Assembly: GCA_023450335.1 (NCBI GenBank)
Contig: JAEXHA010000082.1
Span: 1 to 64,000 of the forward strand
From: Actinomycetes bacterium
GTDB lineage: Bacteria; Actinomycetota; Actinomycetes; Actinomycetales; Microbacteriaceae
Length of the DNA stretch: 64,000 bases
Direction of reading: 5' to 3'
The notes under the pieces are model-generated. The model ran no database searches and was not told the DNA's origin. It was given only the letters and a program-made list of their open reading frames with translations. Made by a program: the position numbers and the translations under genes. Of this stretch, positions 21,298 to 31,038 are shown one piece after another (the stretch's first letter is position 1; each line of letters begins with the position of its first letter).

Positions 21298-23060
21298 TGG
21301 CGACGACTCTTCCGCTCGAGGGGGACACCCACGCGCGCCCCACGACTCTGCCGCCGCGCCAGGCCGCTCTGCTGAGCTCCTCGCGCGTTGAGCAGAAGGG
21401 CAACCTGGTCGTCAAGTGGATGACCTCCACCGACCACAAGACGATCGGATACATGTATCTGATCGCGTCGGTGCTGTTCTTCCTGCTCGGCGGCGTCATG
21501 GCGCTGATCATCCGCGCCGAGCTGTTCGAGCCCGGCATGCAGATCGTGCCGACCAAGGACCAGTACAACCAGCTGTTCACGATGCACGGCACGATCATGC
21601 TGCTGATGTTCGCGACGCCGCTGTTCGCCGGTTTCGCCAACGCGATCCTGCCGCTGCAGCTGGGTGCTCCCGACGTGGCATTCCCGCGGCTGAACGCCTT
21701 CGCGTTCTGGCTGTTCAGCTTCGGCTCGATCATCGCCGTCGCCGGCTTCCTCACGCCGCAGGGCGCGGCGGCCTTCGGCTGGTTCGCCTATCAGCCGCTG
21801 GCCAACGCGAGCTTCTCGCCGGGTGCGGGTGGCAACCTCTGGATGCTGGGCCTGGGCATGAGCGGTTTCGGCACAATCCTGGGTGCCGTCAACTTCATCA
21901 CGACCATCATCACGATGCGTGCACCCGGTATGACGATGTGGCGTCTGCCCATCTTCTCCTGGAACACGCTGGTCACCAGCATCCTGATCCTGATGGCCTT
22001 CCCGGTGCTGGCCGCCGCGATCCTCGCCGCCGCGACCGACCGTGTGCTCGGCGCTCACATCTACGATCCCGCCAACGGCGGCGTCCTGCTGTGGCAGCAC
22101 CTGTTCTGGTTCTTCGGCCACCCAGAGGTCTACATCATCGCGCTGCCGTTCTTCGGCATCGTGTCCGAGATCTTCCCGGTTTTCAGCCGCAAGCCGATCT
22201 TCGGATACAAGACCCTCGTCTACGCGACGATCGCCATCGCCGCACTGTCGGTGTCGGTGTGGGCGCACCACATGTACGTCACCGGTGGAGTGCTGCTGCC
22301 GTTCTTCGCGCTGATGACGATGCTCATCGCGGTGCCTACGGGTGTGAAGATCTTCAACTGGATCGGCACCATGTGGCGCGGATCGGTGACCTTCGAGACG
22401 CCGATGATCTTCTCGCTCGGGTTCCTCACCTCGTTCGTCTTCGGTGGCCTGACCGGTGTGATCCTGGCATCCCCGCCGCTGACCTTCCACACGTCCGACT
22501 CGTACTTCGTGGTCGCGCACTTCCACTACGTGGTGTTCGGCACCGTCGTGTTCGCGATGTTCGCCGGCTTCTACTTCTGGTGGCCGAAGTGGACCGGACG
22601 CATGCTCAACGAGCGCCTCGGCGTCGTGCACTTCTGGATGCTGTTCATCGGGTTCCACATGACCTTCCTCATCCAGCACTGGCTGGGCGTGGACGGCATG
22701 GTCCGCCGCTACGCCGACTACTCGGCCGCCGACGGCTGGACGTGGCAGAACCAGGTCTCGACCGTGGGCGCGATGATCCTCGGTGCGTCGATGATCCCGT
22801 TCTTCCTGAACGTGTGGATCACGGCCCGCAAGGCGCCCAAGGTCACCGTCAACGACCCGTGGGGCTACGGCGGCTCGCTCGAGTGGGCGACCAGCTGCCC
22901 GCCGCCGCGCCACAACTTCACGTCGATCCCGCGTATCCGCAGCGAGCGTCCGGCCTTCGACTTGAACCACCCCGAAGCGGGAATCCCCGTGGGCATCGGC
23001 CCGGCGAAGGACGCTCCCGACGCCCCGGTCGTCGACAAGGCCGATGGAGAGGTCAAGTAA
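21297..23060 (+). CDS. ctaD: Cytochrome c oxidase subunit I (CtaD)
   Basis: Core subunit of the aa3 terminal oxidase, reducing oxygen to water and pumping protons. The 587-residue product has 12 hydrophobic helices and all key residues: the CuB/tyrosine motif HPEVY (His275 to Tyr279), the CuB pair His324-His325 (HHMYVTGG), and the haem ligands His408 and His410 (HFHYV). The start at 21297 is coupled to the ctaC stop. ctaF starts directly after its stop. Confidence 0.98.
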   Translation: MATTLPLEGDTHARPTTLPPRQAALLSSSRVEQKGNLVVKWMTSTDHKTIGYMYLIASVLFFLLGGVMALIIRAELFEPGMQIVPTKDQYNQLFTMHGTIMLLMFATPLFAGFANAILPLQLGAPDVAFPRLNAFAFWLFSFGSIIAVAGFLTPQGAAAFGWFAYQPLANASFSPGAGGNLWMLGLGMSGFGTILGAVNFITTIITMRAPGMTMWRLPIFSWNTLVTSILILMAFPVLAAAILAAATDRVLGAHIYDPANGGVLLWQHLFWFFGHPEVYIIALPFFGIVSEIFPVFSRKPIFGYKTLVYATIAIAALSVSVWAHHMYVTGGVLLPFFALMTMLIAVPTGVKIFNWIGTMWRGSVTFETPMIFSLGFLTSFVFGGLTGVILASPPLTFHTSDSYFVVAHFHYVVFGTVVFAMFAGFYFWWPKWTGRMLNERLGVVHFWMLFIGFHMTFLIQHWLGVDGMVRRYADYSAADGWTWQNQVSTVGAMILGASMIPFFLNVWITARKAPKVTVNDPWGYGGSLEWATSCPPPRHNFTSIPRIRSERPAFDLNHPEAGIPVGIGPAKDAPDAPVVDKADGEVK

Positions 23061-23495
23061 GTGAAGACGAACGTCAACCTCTGGTGGATCCTCACGGTCT
23101 TCTTCCTGATCGTCGCGGGGCTCTACACCGCCTGGAACATCATCGAGCACTCGCACCTGGCATGGTTCACCGCCATCGAGTGGGTCGGCACGGTGGCGCT
23201 GCTGTTCACAGCGTTCATGTCGGCGCTCATCGCGTTCTACGTGCACCGTGTGCACCGCGCCCAGGGTGGTGAGCTGCCCGAAGACGTCCTGACGGCAGAC
23301 ATCGACGACGGCGACCCCGAGGTCGGCGAGTTCAGCCCGTGGTCGTGGTGGCCTGTCGTGCTGGCGTTCGCCGCGAGCCTGTTCATCCTCGGACTCGCTG
23401 TCGGCCAGTTCCTGCTGCCGATCGGCGTGGCGGTGTTCGTCGTCGCGATCGTCGGCTGGGTCTACGAGTACTACCGCGGCTACTTCGCGCGCTGA
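23061..23495 (+). CDS. ctaF: Cytochrome c oxidase subunit IV, actinobacterial type (CtaF)
   Basis: A 144-residue membrane protein with four hydrophobic segments (about 7-26, 35-58, 95-113, 114-134), containing NVNLWWILTVFFLI at the start and YEYYRGYFAR at the end, both characteristic of the actinobacterial subunit IV that stabilises the bcc-aa3 supercomplex. GTG at 23061 follows the ctaD TAA without a gap. Confidence 0.95.
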   Translation: MKTNVNLWWILTVFFLIVAGLYTAWNIIEHSHLAWFTAIEWVGTVALLFTAFMSALIAFYVHRVHRAQGGELPEDVLTADIDDGDPEVGEFSPWSWWPVVLAFAASLFILGLAVGQFLLPIGVAVFVVAIVGWVYEYYRGYFAR

Positions 23496-23500
23496 GGTCC

Positions 23501-24307
23501 ATGCACCTGCGACTGCAGGCGGGCGTCTTCTCTGATGTCGGCGCGTTCCGTTCGAACAACCAGGACGCCGCGTTCGCGGCATCCTGGGCTGCGGGCGTCG
23601 CCGATGGCGTCGGCGGGGGACCCGCCGGCGATCTGGCATCCGCGGCACTGGTACACGGCCTGATCGGCGGCGGCCGCCGTTGCGAGGACGCCGTGGAGTT
23701 GGGCGCCCGCGTGCGGATGGCCAATTGGGATCTGGGCGCCCACGTGCGTCGCGACCCGGCGCTGCGCGGCATGGCGACGACATTCACCGGATTGTGGTTC
23801 ACCCCTGAAGGCACGCTCCTGCTGGCGCACACGGGCGATTCACGCGCTTACCTGGTGCGTGACGGCGCGATGTCACGGCAGACACGGGATGACTCGTTCG
23901 TGCAGGCGCTGGTCGACCAGGGGCTCGTGCGGGCCGAAGACGCCGCATCGCATCCGCGCCGCAACGTGATCACTGCCTCGCTCCGCGGCGAGGAGACGGA
24001 TCTCGTCCGTGTCGACGAGCGTACGGCCCGAGAGGGCGACCGCTGGCTGCTGTGCAGCGATGGTGTCAGCGACTATCTGCCTGACGCCGACATCAAGGCG
24101 CTGATCACCGGCATCCCCGACCCTGCGGGCGCCGCGCGTCGCGTCGTGGAGTTCGCTCTCGAAGCCGGTTCACGGGACAACGTCACCGCGGTGGTGTGCG
24201 ATCTCGCGACGGGACCGGAGTCGCCGGATGCCGTCCCCATCGTCGCGGGGTCGGCCGCTGTGCGATTTCCCGAGGTGTTCGAAGCCGGACTCGCCGCGAC
24301 CGCCTGA
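23501..24307 (+). CDS. PP2C-family serine/threonine protein phosphatase
   Basis: Metal-dependent phosphatase of the PPM/PP2C type, 268 residues. The metal ligands and motifs are all present: SDVGAFRSNNQD (about 8-19), VADGVGG, HTGDSRAYLVR, LLCSDGVSDYL and the C-terminal SRDNVTAVVCD. No membrane segment is seen, so it is cytoplasmic. It starts five bases after ctaF, so it is probably co-transcribed with the oxidase genes, which suggests, but does not show, control of respiration or of a kinase elsewhere. It is not the usual PstP, which sits with pknA/pknB and ftsW and has a membrane anchor. Confidence 0.92.
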   Translation: MHLRLQAGVFSDVGAFRSNNQDAAFAASWAAGVADGVGGGPAGDLASAALVHGLIGGGRRCEDAVELGARVRMANWDLGAHVRRDPALRGMATTFTGLWFTPEGTLLLAHTGDSRAYLVRDGAMSRQTRDDSFVQALVDQGLVRAEDAASHPRRNVITASLRGEETDLVRVDERTAREGDRWLLCSDGVSDYLPDADIKALITGIPDPAGAARRVVEFALEAGSRDNVTAVVCDLATGPESPDAVPIVAGSAAVRFPEVFEAGLAATA

Positions 24308-24353
24308 GCGCCGCGTCGCAGAGGTCGTCGTCAACGGCTGAGGGCCGTGCCGG

Positions 24354-24761
24354 TCAGGAACGGACGTACATGGTCAGCGGGTCGAAGGTACGGGGGACCG
24401 GCCCGTCGGCGTTCTCTGTCGGCTGCCCCTCGCGCACCCAGTACTCGTATCCGCCGATCATCTCCTTGACTTGATAGCCGAGTTTCGCGAACTCGACGGC
24501 CCCCTTGGTGCCGGCATTGCAGCCCGGGCTCCAGCAGTAGACGACCACGGGGACGGCCGGGTCGAGTTCCTTCGGTGCCCGCTCGGCGATGTCGCGGTAG
24601 GGCATGTGGACCGCGCCCACGACGTGTCCCTGCGCCCACGCCTCGTCGCTGCGCACATCGACGATGACGAGACTTTCGCCGGCCTTCTGCGCGGCATAGG
24701 CGTCGGAAGCGTCGGTTTCGTGGGTGAGCTTGGCGGTGAAGTACGAAAGCGCATCGGTCAT
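24354..24761 (-). CDS. Rhodanese-like sulfurtransferase
   Basis: A 135-residue single-domain rhodanese. VIVDVRSDEAWAQGHVVGA is the domain start and YCWSPGCNAGT is the active loop with the persulfide cysteine at Cys76; a second cysteine (Cys81) lies in the same loop. Rhodaneses move sulfane sulfur; the acceptor is unknown. It lies between the two convergent respiratory operons and is followed upstream by the qcr terminator, so it is transcribed separately from qcrB. Confidence 0.92.
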   Translation of the reverse strand: MTDALSYFTAKLTHETDASDAYAAQKAGESLVIVDVRSDEAWAQGHVVGAVHMPYRDIAERAPKELDPAVPVVVYCWSPGCNAGTKGAVEFAKLGYQVKEMIGGYEYWVREGQPTENADGPVPRTFDPLTMYVRS

Positions 24762-24784
24762 GCTTCGACGCTACCGCTACGACA

Positions 24785-24824
24785 AAGCGGCGAGGCCGAC
24801 CATGACGGTCAAGCCTCGCCGCTT
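24785..24824. terminator. Intrinsic terminator of the qcr operon
   Basis: AAGCGGCGAGGC (24785-24796) and GCCTCGCCGCTT (24813-24824) form a perfect 12-bp stem; GACC/GGTC inside the loop can extend it. It lies 16 bases beyond the qcrB stop; on that strand three Ts follow, and on the plus strand four. It therefore probably stops qcrB transcripts before the rhodanese gene. Confidence 0.85.
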
Positions 24825-24839
24825 TTCAGCCAGTCGGCG

Positions 24840-26669
24840 TCAGTCGCCCTTGGGCTTCTTCTTGCCCTTGGTGTCGCCGTCGTCAGGAACGATCAGGTTG
24901 GAGGGACGGTTCGCCGTCTCGCCGCCCTTGCCGTCATCGATCGGATGCAGGGGAGCGTCGGGGACGCCGGCACGCTCGTGCGCGCCCTGCAGCTCAGCGG
25001 CTTCCTCCTCGGCGATGTGCTCGAGGGTGTGGTGCTGGTGAGCACGCGCCGCCTCGACGTCGCCCTGGGTGAGGGTGGTGAGCCGGTCCTCGAAGAACCA
25101 GCGCGACAGGGACGACCGCAGGTTCTCGTGCCATGGGATACGACCCTTGTCGTTGGGACGCACCACCAGGGGCTCGTTGGACTCGTAGTCGACGAGTTTG
25201 ATGAGCTCGTACTCGTCGACGGGCTGGTGCACCTCGATGTACTCGCCGCCGGGCAGGCGCACGATGCGTCCCGATTCGTAGCCGTGCAGCGCGATCTCGC
25301 GGTCCTTCCGCTGCAGCGCGATACAGATGCGCTTGGTGACGAAGTACGCGAAGATCGGCCCGAAGATCAGCATCGCCTGCAGCGCGTGGATGACGCCTTC
25401 CATCGTGAGGTGGAAGTGGGTGGCGATGAGGTCGGACGACGCCGCAGCCCACAGCACCGCGTAGAACGTGACGCCGGCGGCGCCGATGGCGGTGCGGGTC
25501 GCCGCGTTGCGCGGACGCTGCGCGATGTGGTGCTCACGCTTGTCGCCGGTGATCCACGCTTCGATGAACGGGTAGATCGCCACGAGCACGATGAACAGGC
25601 CCAGCACGATCAGCGGCACGATGATGTTGAACGACCAGGTGCGGTCGAGCCACACGAACTCCCAGTGCGGCGGCACCAGACGCAACGCACCGTCGGCGAA
25701 GCCGATGTACCAGTCGGGCTGGGTACCGGCCGACACGGGGGACGGGTCGTACGGGCCGTAGTTCCAGATCGGGTTGATCTGGAACAGCGATGCGATCAGC
25801 ACCAGCACGCCGAAGGTGATGAAGAAGAAGCCGCCCATCTTCGACATGTAGACCGGCATCATCGGGTAGCCCACGACGTTGCTGTTCGTCCGGGCGGGCC
25901 CGGCGAACTGCGTGTGCTTGTTGACGATCATGAGCATGAGGTGCAGCCCCAGCAGCGCGACCAGGATGGCCGGCAGCAGCAGGATGTGCAGCGCATACAG
26001 ACGCCCGACGATCTCCGTGCCCGGGAATTCGCCGCCGAAGAGCAGGAACGAGGTCCACGTGCCGATCAGCGGGATGCCCTTGATCATGCCGTCGATGATG
26101 CGCAGGCCGTTGCCCGAGAGCACGTCGTCAGGGAGCGAGTAGCCGGTGAAGCCCTCGCCCATGGCGAGGACGAACAGCACGAAGCCGATCACCCAGTTCA
26201 GCTCACGGGGCTTGCGGAATGCGCCGGTGAAGAAGACGCGCAGCATGTGCACGCCGATACCGGCGACGAACACCAGTGCCGCCCAGTGGTGAAGCTGGCG
26301 CACGAGCAGGCCGCCTCGGATGTCGAACGAGATCTCGAGCGTCGAGGCCATGGCCGCCGACATCTCGATGCCCCGCATCGGCAGGTGGGCGCCGTTGTAG
26401 TGCGTCTCGACCATCGCGGCGTCGAAGAAGAACGTCAGGAACGACCCCGACAGCAGGATGACGACGAAGCTCCACAGCGCGATCTCGCCCAGCATGAACG
26501 ACCAGTGGTCGGGGAAGATCTTCCGGCCGAGCTCCTTGACGAACCCCGAGATCGAGGTGCGCTCGTCGATGTAGTTCGCCGCACCCGCGACGAATCGCCC
26601 GCCGAGGGGCTTTTCGTCACGTGCGGGGGCCGTTTCGTGGCCCGTTTCGGTGGCAGTCGCGGTGCTCAA
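24840..26669 (-). CDS. qcrB: Cytochrome bc1 complex cytochrome b subunit (QcrB)
   Basis: Menaquinol-oxidising cytochrome b of the bcc complex. The 609-residue product has the N-terminal b core with RQLHHWAALVFVAGIGVHMLRVF (haem ligands in helix B) and the second histidine pair in ALHILLLPAILVALLGLHLML, the quinol-site PDW segment (TQPDWYIGF), and an actinobacterial C-terminal extension with Lys/Pro-rich end. The only start that fits is TTG at 26669, overlapping the qcrA stop by four bases, so qcrB is translationally coupled to qcrA. The gene is followed by a strong terminator. Confidence 0.96.
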   Translation of the reverse strand: MSTATATETGHETAPARDEKPLGGRFVAGAANYIDERTSISGFVKELGRKIFPDHWSFMLGEIALWSFVVILLSGSFLTFFFDAAMVETHYNGAHLPMRGIEMSAAMASTLEISFDIRGGLLVRQLHHWAALVFVAGIGVHMLRVFFTGAFRKPRELNWVIGFVLFVLAMGEGFTGYSLPDDVLSGNGLRIIDGMIKGIPLIGTWTSFLLFGGEFPGTEIVGRLYALHILLLPAILVALLGLHLMLMIVNKHTQFAGPARTNSNVVGYPMMPVYMSKMGGFFFITFGVLVLIASLFQINPIWNYGPYDPSPVSAGTQPDWYIGFADGALRLVPPHWEFVWLDRTWSFNIIVPLIVLGLFIVLVAIYPFIEAWITGDKREHHIAQRPRNAATRTAIGAAGVTFYAVLWAAASSDLIATHFHLTMEGVIHALQAMLIFGPIFAYFVTKRICIALQRKDREIALHGYESGRIVRLPGGEYIEVHQPVDEYELIKLVDYESNEPLVVRPNDKGRIPWHENLRSSLSRWFFEDRLTTLTQGDVEAARAHQHHTLEHIAEEEAAELQGAHERAGVPDAPLHPIDDGKGGETANRPSNLIVPDDGDTKGKKKPKGD

Positions 26670-27748
26670 TGACGCTCCCAGAAGCTCGGGCCGACAGGTT
26701 CTTCGAAGTCGCTCTGCGCGACGAGGTAGCCCTCGTCGTCGACGGTGATCGGCAGCTGGGGCAGCGGCCGGGCTGCCGGGCCGAAGATGACGGCCGCGCT
26801 GCGCGACACATCGAACTGCGACTGGTGGCAGGGGCAGAGCAGGTGGTGGGTCTGCTGCTCGTACAGCGCGACGGGGCAGCCGACGTGCGTGCAGACCTTG
26901 GAGTACGCGACGATGCCGTCGTAAGCCCACTCCAGCTTGTTGTGCTCGGCGGGCAGCTGCTCGGGCAGCAGACGCATGAGCAACACGATCGCCTTCGCCT
27001 TCTCCTCGAGGTAGCCGTCGTGGTGGCTGAGGTCGGCGAGCTTCTCGGGGATGACGTGCATGGCCGAGCCAATGGTGACGTCGGAGGCGCGGATGGGCTC
27101 ACCGCTGGGGTCGCGTGCCAGCCGCATGCCCTTGTCCCACATCGTGTGCTTGAGCAGGGCGACCGGGTCGCCCTCGATACCCGTGCCCTGGGGATCGCTG
27201 TGCGGTGCCAGGCCGCGGAACAGGACGATGCCGGGCAGCACGGATGCCACCAGCGCCGCGATCAGGGAGCCGCGGATGGCGGTGCGACGGCCGAAGCCCG
27301 ATTCTTCATTCGCCTCGCGGAAGGCCTGCACGGCCGCTTCGCGGGTCGTGTCGCGCCCACGGGTGGCGTGGCGCGGCTCGATGAACTCGCGGTCGGACAT
27401 GATCGCCTTCGACCAGTGGATCGCACCGATGCCGATCGCGAGAAGCGCGAGCGCGATGCCCAACCCGATGAACAGGTTGTTCTGGCGGATGTCGATCGTG
27501 CGGCCGCTCTCGATGGGGAACAGCATGTAGGCGGCGATCGCCCAGATGCTGCCGGCCAGCGACAGGTAGAACAGCGAGTAGACCGTGCGCACGGCACGCG
27601 TCATCGCCGCCGGGTCCTTGTCGGTCAGGCGCGCGCGGTGGGGCGGCAGCCCGGGATTCTCCACGGGGTCGCTGACCACAACGGCGAGCCCGCTGGAGGG
27701 CTTCCACGAAGCCCTCTCGTGCTCGAGTGGGTCTTCCTCGTGTGCCAT
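26666..27748 (-). CDS. qcrA: Cytochrome bc1 complex Rieske iron-sulfur subunit (QcrA)
   Basis: Carries electrons from menaquinol to the QcrC haems by a 2Fe-2S cluster. The 360-residue product has the actinobacterial arrangement: a long cytoplasmic N-terminus, three transmembrane helices (about 57-78, 90-112, 163-185) and a C-terminal Rieske fold with cluster ligands Cys285, His287, Cys304 and His307 in CTHVGC and CPCH; Cys290 and Cys306 form the usual disulfide. The start is ATG at 27748 (MAHEEDP) with a GAGGAGC ribosome site upstream. It is 36 bases after qcrC. Confidence 0.97.
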   Translation of the reverse strand: MAHEEDPLEHERASWKPSSGLAVVVSDPVENPGLPPHRARLTDKDPAAMTRAVRTVYSLFYLSLAGSIWAIAAYMLFPIESGRTIDIRQNNLFIGLGIALALLAIGIGAIHWSKAIMSDREFIEPRHATRGRDTTREAAVQAFREANEESGFGRRTAIRGSLIAALVASVLPGIVLFRGLAPHSDPQGTGIEGDPVALLKHTMWDKGMRLARDPSGEPIRASDVTIGSAMHVIPEKLADLSHHDGYLEEKAKAIVLLMRLLPEQLPAEHNKLEWAYDGIVAYSKVCTHVGCPVALYEQQTHHLLCPCHQSQFDVSRSAAVIFGPAARPLPQLPITVDDEGYLVAQSDFEEPVGPSFWERH

Positions 27749-27783
27749 GGTGCTCCTCATCCGTTCCGTACGTCAGTGTTCGA

Positions 27784-28587
27784 TCAGTTCGACTTCGCCG
27801 TGATCCACACGGTGATGCCGATCAGGGTGCCGATGCCGAAGATCCAGATGAACAGACCTTCCGACACGGGACCCAGCGAACCAAGGGTGAAGCCGCCGAC
27901 CGATGCATCCTCCTGCATCCACAGCAGCGCCGAGATGATGTCGCGCTTCTCTTCCGCGCTGATGTTCAGGTCGCCGAACACAGGCATGTTCTGCGGACCG
28001 GTGACCATCGCCGCATAAAGGTGCAGTGCGCTGGTCTCCGTCAGTGCGGGCGCGTACTTGCCTTCGGTGAGGGCGCCACCGGCAGCGGCGACGTTGTGGC
28101 ACATGGCGCAGTTGATGCGGAACAGCTCGGCTCCGGCTGCCACGTCTCCGCCGCCATCGAGGATCTTCTCGTCCGGGTAGGTCGGGCCGGGGGAGACGGA
28201 CTGCACCCAGGCAGCCATCGCCTCGATCTGCTCCTGCGTGAACTGGACCGGCTTGACCGGCGCCTGCGGCCCCTGCATCTGCAGCGGCATGCGACCGGTC
28301 GCGACCTGGAACTCGACGGCGAGCTCACCGACGCCGTAGAGCGACGGGCCGTCGGGGGTGCCTTCGAGGTTCAGGCCGTGGCAGGTGGCGCAGTTGGCCT
28401 GGAACAGCTTCTTGCCGTCCTCGACGGTCAGCGCGGTGCTGGCGGCCGTGGGGGTCTCGGTCGCCGCCATTGCGGCGGAAGCACCGGCGTAGACGCCTCC
28501 GGTGACGAGCAGTCCGACGCCGATGAGGGCGGCGGCTGCCCACTTGCTGCGGCGTCCGCCCGAGCGGCGTGAGGTCTTGAATGCCAT
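27784..28587 (-). CDS. qcrC: Cytochrome bc1 complex dihaem cytochrome c subunit (QcrC)
   Basis: Membrane-anchored dihaem cytochrome c that replaces a soluble cytochrome c in the actinobacterial bcc-aa3 supercomplex. The 267-residue product has an N-terminal signal/anchor (about 16-41), two CxxCH haem sites (66-70 CATCH; 160-164 CAMCH), each followed by a methionine-containing region, and a C-terminal transmembrane helix (about 243-262). It lies between ctaE and qcrA, the standard order. Start ATG at 28587 has a ribosome site upstream (GGAGCTG). Confidence 0.97.
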   Translation of the reverse strand: MAFKTSRRSGGRRSKWAAAALIGVGLLVTGGVYAGASAAMAATETPTAASTALTVEDGKKLFQANCATCHGLNLEGTPDGPSLYGVGELAVEFQVATGRMPLQMQGPQAPVKPVQFTQEQIEAMAAWVQSVSPGPTYPDEKILDGGGDVAAGAELFRINCAMCHNVAAAGGALTEGKYAPALTETSALHLYAAMVTGPQNMPVFGDLNISAEEKRDIISALLWMQEDASVGGFTLGSLGPVSEGLFIWIFGIGTLIGITVWITAKSN

Positions 28588-28605
28588 GGAAGTATCAGCT
28601 CCGGG

Positions 28606-29238
28606 TTACTTGACGAAGTAGATGACGGCGAACAGGACGATCCAGACGACGTCCACGAAGTGCCAGTAGTACGACACGACGATCGAGGAGGTCATCTCCT
28701 TGCGCCCGAAGTTCTTGACCGCGTAGGCGCGGCCGATGACGAGCAGGAAGGCGATCAGACCGCCGGTCACGTGCAGGGCGTGGAAGCCGGTCGTGAGGTA
28801 GAACGCCGACGCGTAGGAATCAGACGCGATCGGCATGCCCTCGGCGACGAGTGTCGCGTACTCCCAGACCTGACCCGACACGAAGACGGCGCCCATGATG
28901 AACGAGAGGAAGAACCACTCGACCATGCCCCACTGGCGGAACTGCCAGATCGAGCCCTTGCGGTAGGGCTGGAAGCGCTCTGCCGCGAAGACGCCGGCCT
29001 GTGCGGTGAACGACGAGAGCACCAGGATGAGCGTGTTGATGGCCGCGAAGGGAATGTTCAGCAGCTCGGTGCGCTCGGCCCACAGCTCGGGCGAAGCGTT
29101 GCGGATGGTGAAGTAGATGGCGAACAGGCCGGCGAAGAACATGACTTCGCTGCCGAGCCATACGATCGTGCCGACGGCGACCGGATCCGGCCGCTTCACG
29201 GAACGCAAAGCCTGGGGGTATGTCGCTGGAGTCGTCAC
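28606..29238 (-). CDS. ctaE: Cytochrome c oxidase subunit III (CtaE)
   Basis: Integral subunit III of the aa3 oxidase, 210 residues with five hydrophobic helices. Recognised by [23 protein letters not shown] at the start, [14 protein letters not shown] and [19 protein letters not shown] at the end. It heads the ctaE-qcrC-qcrA-qcrB operon, the usual actinobacterial order. GTG at 29238 lies six bases after a CATAAT hexamer, so its mRNA may be leaderless. Confidence 0.97.
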   Translation of the reverse strand: MTTPATYPQALRSVKRPDPVAVGTIVWLGSEVMFFAGLFAIYFTIRNASPELWAERTELLNIPFAAINTLILVLSSFTAQAGVFAAERFQPYRKGSIWQFRQWGMVEWFFLSFIMGAVFVSGQVWEYATLVAEGMPIASDSYASAFYLTTGFHALHVTGGLIAFLLVIGRAYAVKNFGRKEMTSSIVVSYYWHFVDVVWIVLFAVIYFVK

Positions 29239-29244
29239 GTCCCC

Positions 29245-29250
29245 ATTATG
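29245..29250 (-). promoter_or_regulatory. -10 hexamer of the ctaE-qcrCAB promoter
   Basis: On the minus strand the hexamer reads CATAAT and lies six bases before the ctaE GTG. The -35 is weak (GAAAAC at 29273-29268). The 141-base divergent spacer with trpD holds both promoters and no gene. Confidence 0.4.
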
Positions 29251-29365
29251 GCTGATTTCGGGCGGAGGTTTTCGCATCACTGAAGGTGGTTCGGTCGATG
29301 CGGCACCTTGGGGCGTGTTGAGAAGCACCCGTGAGAGTGCCGGAAGTCGTCCGCAAAGGTGTCGA

Positions 29366-29371
29366 TAGGAT
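29366..29371 (+). promoter_or_regulatory. -10 hexamer of a probable leaderless trpD promoter
   Basis: TAGGAT lies eight bases before the ATG at 29380. The same bases include AGGA, which could act as a ribosome site if transcription starts further upstream. Confidence 0.35.
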
Positions 29372-29379
29372 CGGTGTTC

Positions 29380-30435
29380 ATGGCAGAGCTCTACACCTGG
29401 CCCGACATCCTCACTGATCTTCTCGAGCGCCGTGACCTCAGCGTGTCGGAGTCGACGTGGGCGATGCAGCAGGTGATGTCGGGTGAGGCGACTCCGTCGC
29501 AGCTGGCCGGCTTCCTGCTCGCACTGCGTGCCAAGGGCGAGACCGTCGACGAGATCGTGGGCTTCCGTGATGCGATTCTCGAGGCGGCGGTGCCGCTTCC
29601 GGTCCCGGCCGACGTGCTCGACATCGTCGGCACCGGGGGCGACCGATTCGGCACCGTCAACGTGTCGACCATGTCGGCCATCACCGCGGCGGCCGCAGGC
29701 GTGCCCGTGGTCAAGCACGGCAACAAGGCGGCCAGCTCGTCGTCCGGAGCATCTGATGTGCTCAGCGCGCTCGGGCTCGATCTTTCGCTGCCGCCCGAGC
29801 GCGTCGCCGAGGTGCTCGCCGAGGTCGGCATCACCTTCGCGTTCGCATCGGCCTTCCACCCCGGCTTCCGCCACGCGGGGCCGACCCGTTCTGAACTGGG
29901 CGTTCCGACCGTCTTCAATTTCTTGGGGCCGCTGTGCAACCCGGCGCGTGCCGAGGCCAACGCGGTCGGCGTCGCGCACCTCGACCGGGTGCCGCTCATC
30001 ACGGGCGTGTTCCGCACGCGTGGCGCGACCGCCCTTGTCTTCCGCGGGGACGACGGCCTCGATGAACTGACCACCACCGGTCACAGCCGGTTGTGGGAGG
30101 TGAGCCTCGGCGACATCCACGAGCACGACCTGGACCCGCGCGACCTCGACATCCCCCGCGCGCGCATCGACGATCTGCTCGGCGGCGAGCCTGCGCACAA
30201 CGCCGACGTCGTGCGCCGCGTGCTGGCGGGGGATGCCGGGCCGGTGCGCGACATCGTGCTGCTGAACGCCGCGGCGGGAATCGTGTCGTACCGACTGTTC
30301 CGCGACCCGACCGAGGTGCAGCGGCCGATCCTCGAGCGCCTCGCCGAAGCGCGTGACGAAGCGGCGGAAGCCATTGACAGCGGTGCGGCCGAAGCCAAGC
30401 TCACCGCGTGGATCGAAGCGACCTCGCGGGCGTGA
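29380..30435 (+). CDS. trpD: Anthranilate phosphoribosyltransferase
   Basis: Second committed step of tryptophan synthesis: transfers phosphoribose from PRPP to anthranilate. The 351-residue product has the PRPP-binding [17 protein letters not shown] (about 81-97), the [12 protein letters not shown] anthranilate/PRPP loop, and [16 protein letters not shown] followed by [14 protein letters not shown] at 29380 is chosen over GTG at 29359 because it gives the normal N-terminus. No other trp genes are adjacent; trpD next to the ctaE-qcr operon is a known actinobacterial neighbourhood. Confidence 0.96.
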   Translation: MAELYTWPDILTDLLERRDLSVSESTWAMQQVMSGEATPSQLAGFLLALRAKGETVDEIVGFRDAILEAAVPLPVPADVLDIVGTGGDRFGTVNVSTMSAITAAAAGVPVVKHGNKAASSSSGASDVLSALGLDLSLPPERVAEVLAEVGITFAFASAFHPGFRHAGPTRSELGVPTVFNFLGPLCNPARAEANAVGVAHLDRVPLITGVFRTRGATALVFRGDDGLDELTTTGHSRLWEVSLGDIHEHDLDPRDLDIPRARIDDLLGGEPAHNADVVRRVLAGDAGPVRDIVLLNAAAGIVSYRLFRDPTEVQRPILERLAEARDEAAEAIDSGAAEAKLTAWIEATSRA

Positions 30436-30479
30436 CGTGATCTGGCCCCGAGGACTGGTGGCACCCGCGCGCCCAGCGC

Positions 30480-30485
30480 TAGGTT
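30480..30485 (+). promoter_or_regulatory. -10 hexamer upstream of the small membrane protein gene
   Basis: TAGGTT lies 34 bases before the ATG at 30520, leaving a short leader that contains a GAAGGAG ribosome site. No clear -35. Confidence 0.35.
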
Positions 30486-30519
30486 GAACCCGAACGCCCC
30501 CAGATCGAAGGAGCGCGCT

Positions 30520-31005
30520 ATGTCAGATCAGCCGGAGACCGTCGACACCATCGAACCGCCCGTCAAGAACGTGGGACTGGTCAAGGTCGTCGGAGTGCTC
30601 GGGATTCTCGGCGGAATCGCCTTGATCGTCGTGGGCATCATCGTGTGGATCATGGTCTCCAGTCAGCTGCGTGCCGAGAACATCACGATCCCCGACGACG
30701 CGATGGCCTTCCAGGGGCAGACGGTCGCCGGGCCGCTGACCGCCTTCGTGCAGGCCGACATCATCCAGCATCACGCGCTGGAAGCCTCCGGTGGGAAGAC
30801 CTACGCCGAACTGCCACAGGACGACCCCGTCCGCGCAACGATGATGAACGCCTCCTTCCTGCGGGCTTCGCTGTTCACGTCGGTGGTGTCGTTCGGGGTG
30901 GCCGCCTTCGCCATGGGCATCGGCGTGCTGTCGATACTGTTCGGCGCGGCGTTGCGAAGGCTTGCGGACGTGCCGGTGGTGGTTCGGCGCTCGACGGTCG
31001 CGTAG
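30520..31005 (+). CDS. Small two-helix membrane protein, unrecognised
   Basis: A 161-residue protein with hydrophobic segments at about 21-44 and 113-139 and a hydrophilic extracytoplasmic loop of about 65 residues ([12 protein letters not shown], then [17 protein letters not shown]). The topology predicts both ends in the cytoplasm. I do not recognise a family with a known function; similar proteins are widespread in Microbacteriaceae and are sometimes mislabelled as ring-opening dioxygenase, which nothing here supports. It is preceded by a clear GAAGGAG ribosome site. Confidence 0.85.
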   Translation: MSDQPETVDTIEPPVKNVGLVKVVGVLGILGGIALIVVGIIVWIMVSSQLRAENITIPDDAMAFQGQTVAGPLTAFVQADIIQHHALEASGGKTYAELPQDDPVRATMMNASFLRASLFTSVVSFGVAAFAMGIGVLSILFGAALRRLADVPVVVRRSTVA

Positions 31006-31038
31006 CGGACCGCGCCCGACCGGCGACACGACAACGCG

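Noticed and set aside
21183..23783. Long minus-strand frame opposite ctaD and ctaF
   Set aside because: Shadow frame; ctaD with all haem and copper ligands is on the plus strand.
24471..26672. Long plus-strand frame opposite the rhodanese and qcrB
   Set aside because: Shadow of qcrB; the composition is charged and repetitive and the qcrB motifs on the other strand are unambiguous.
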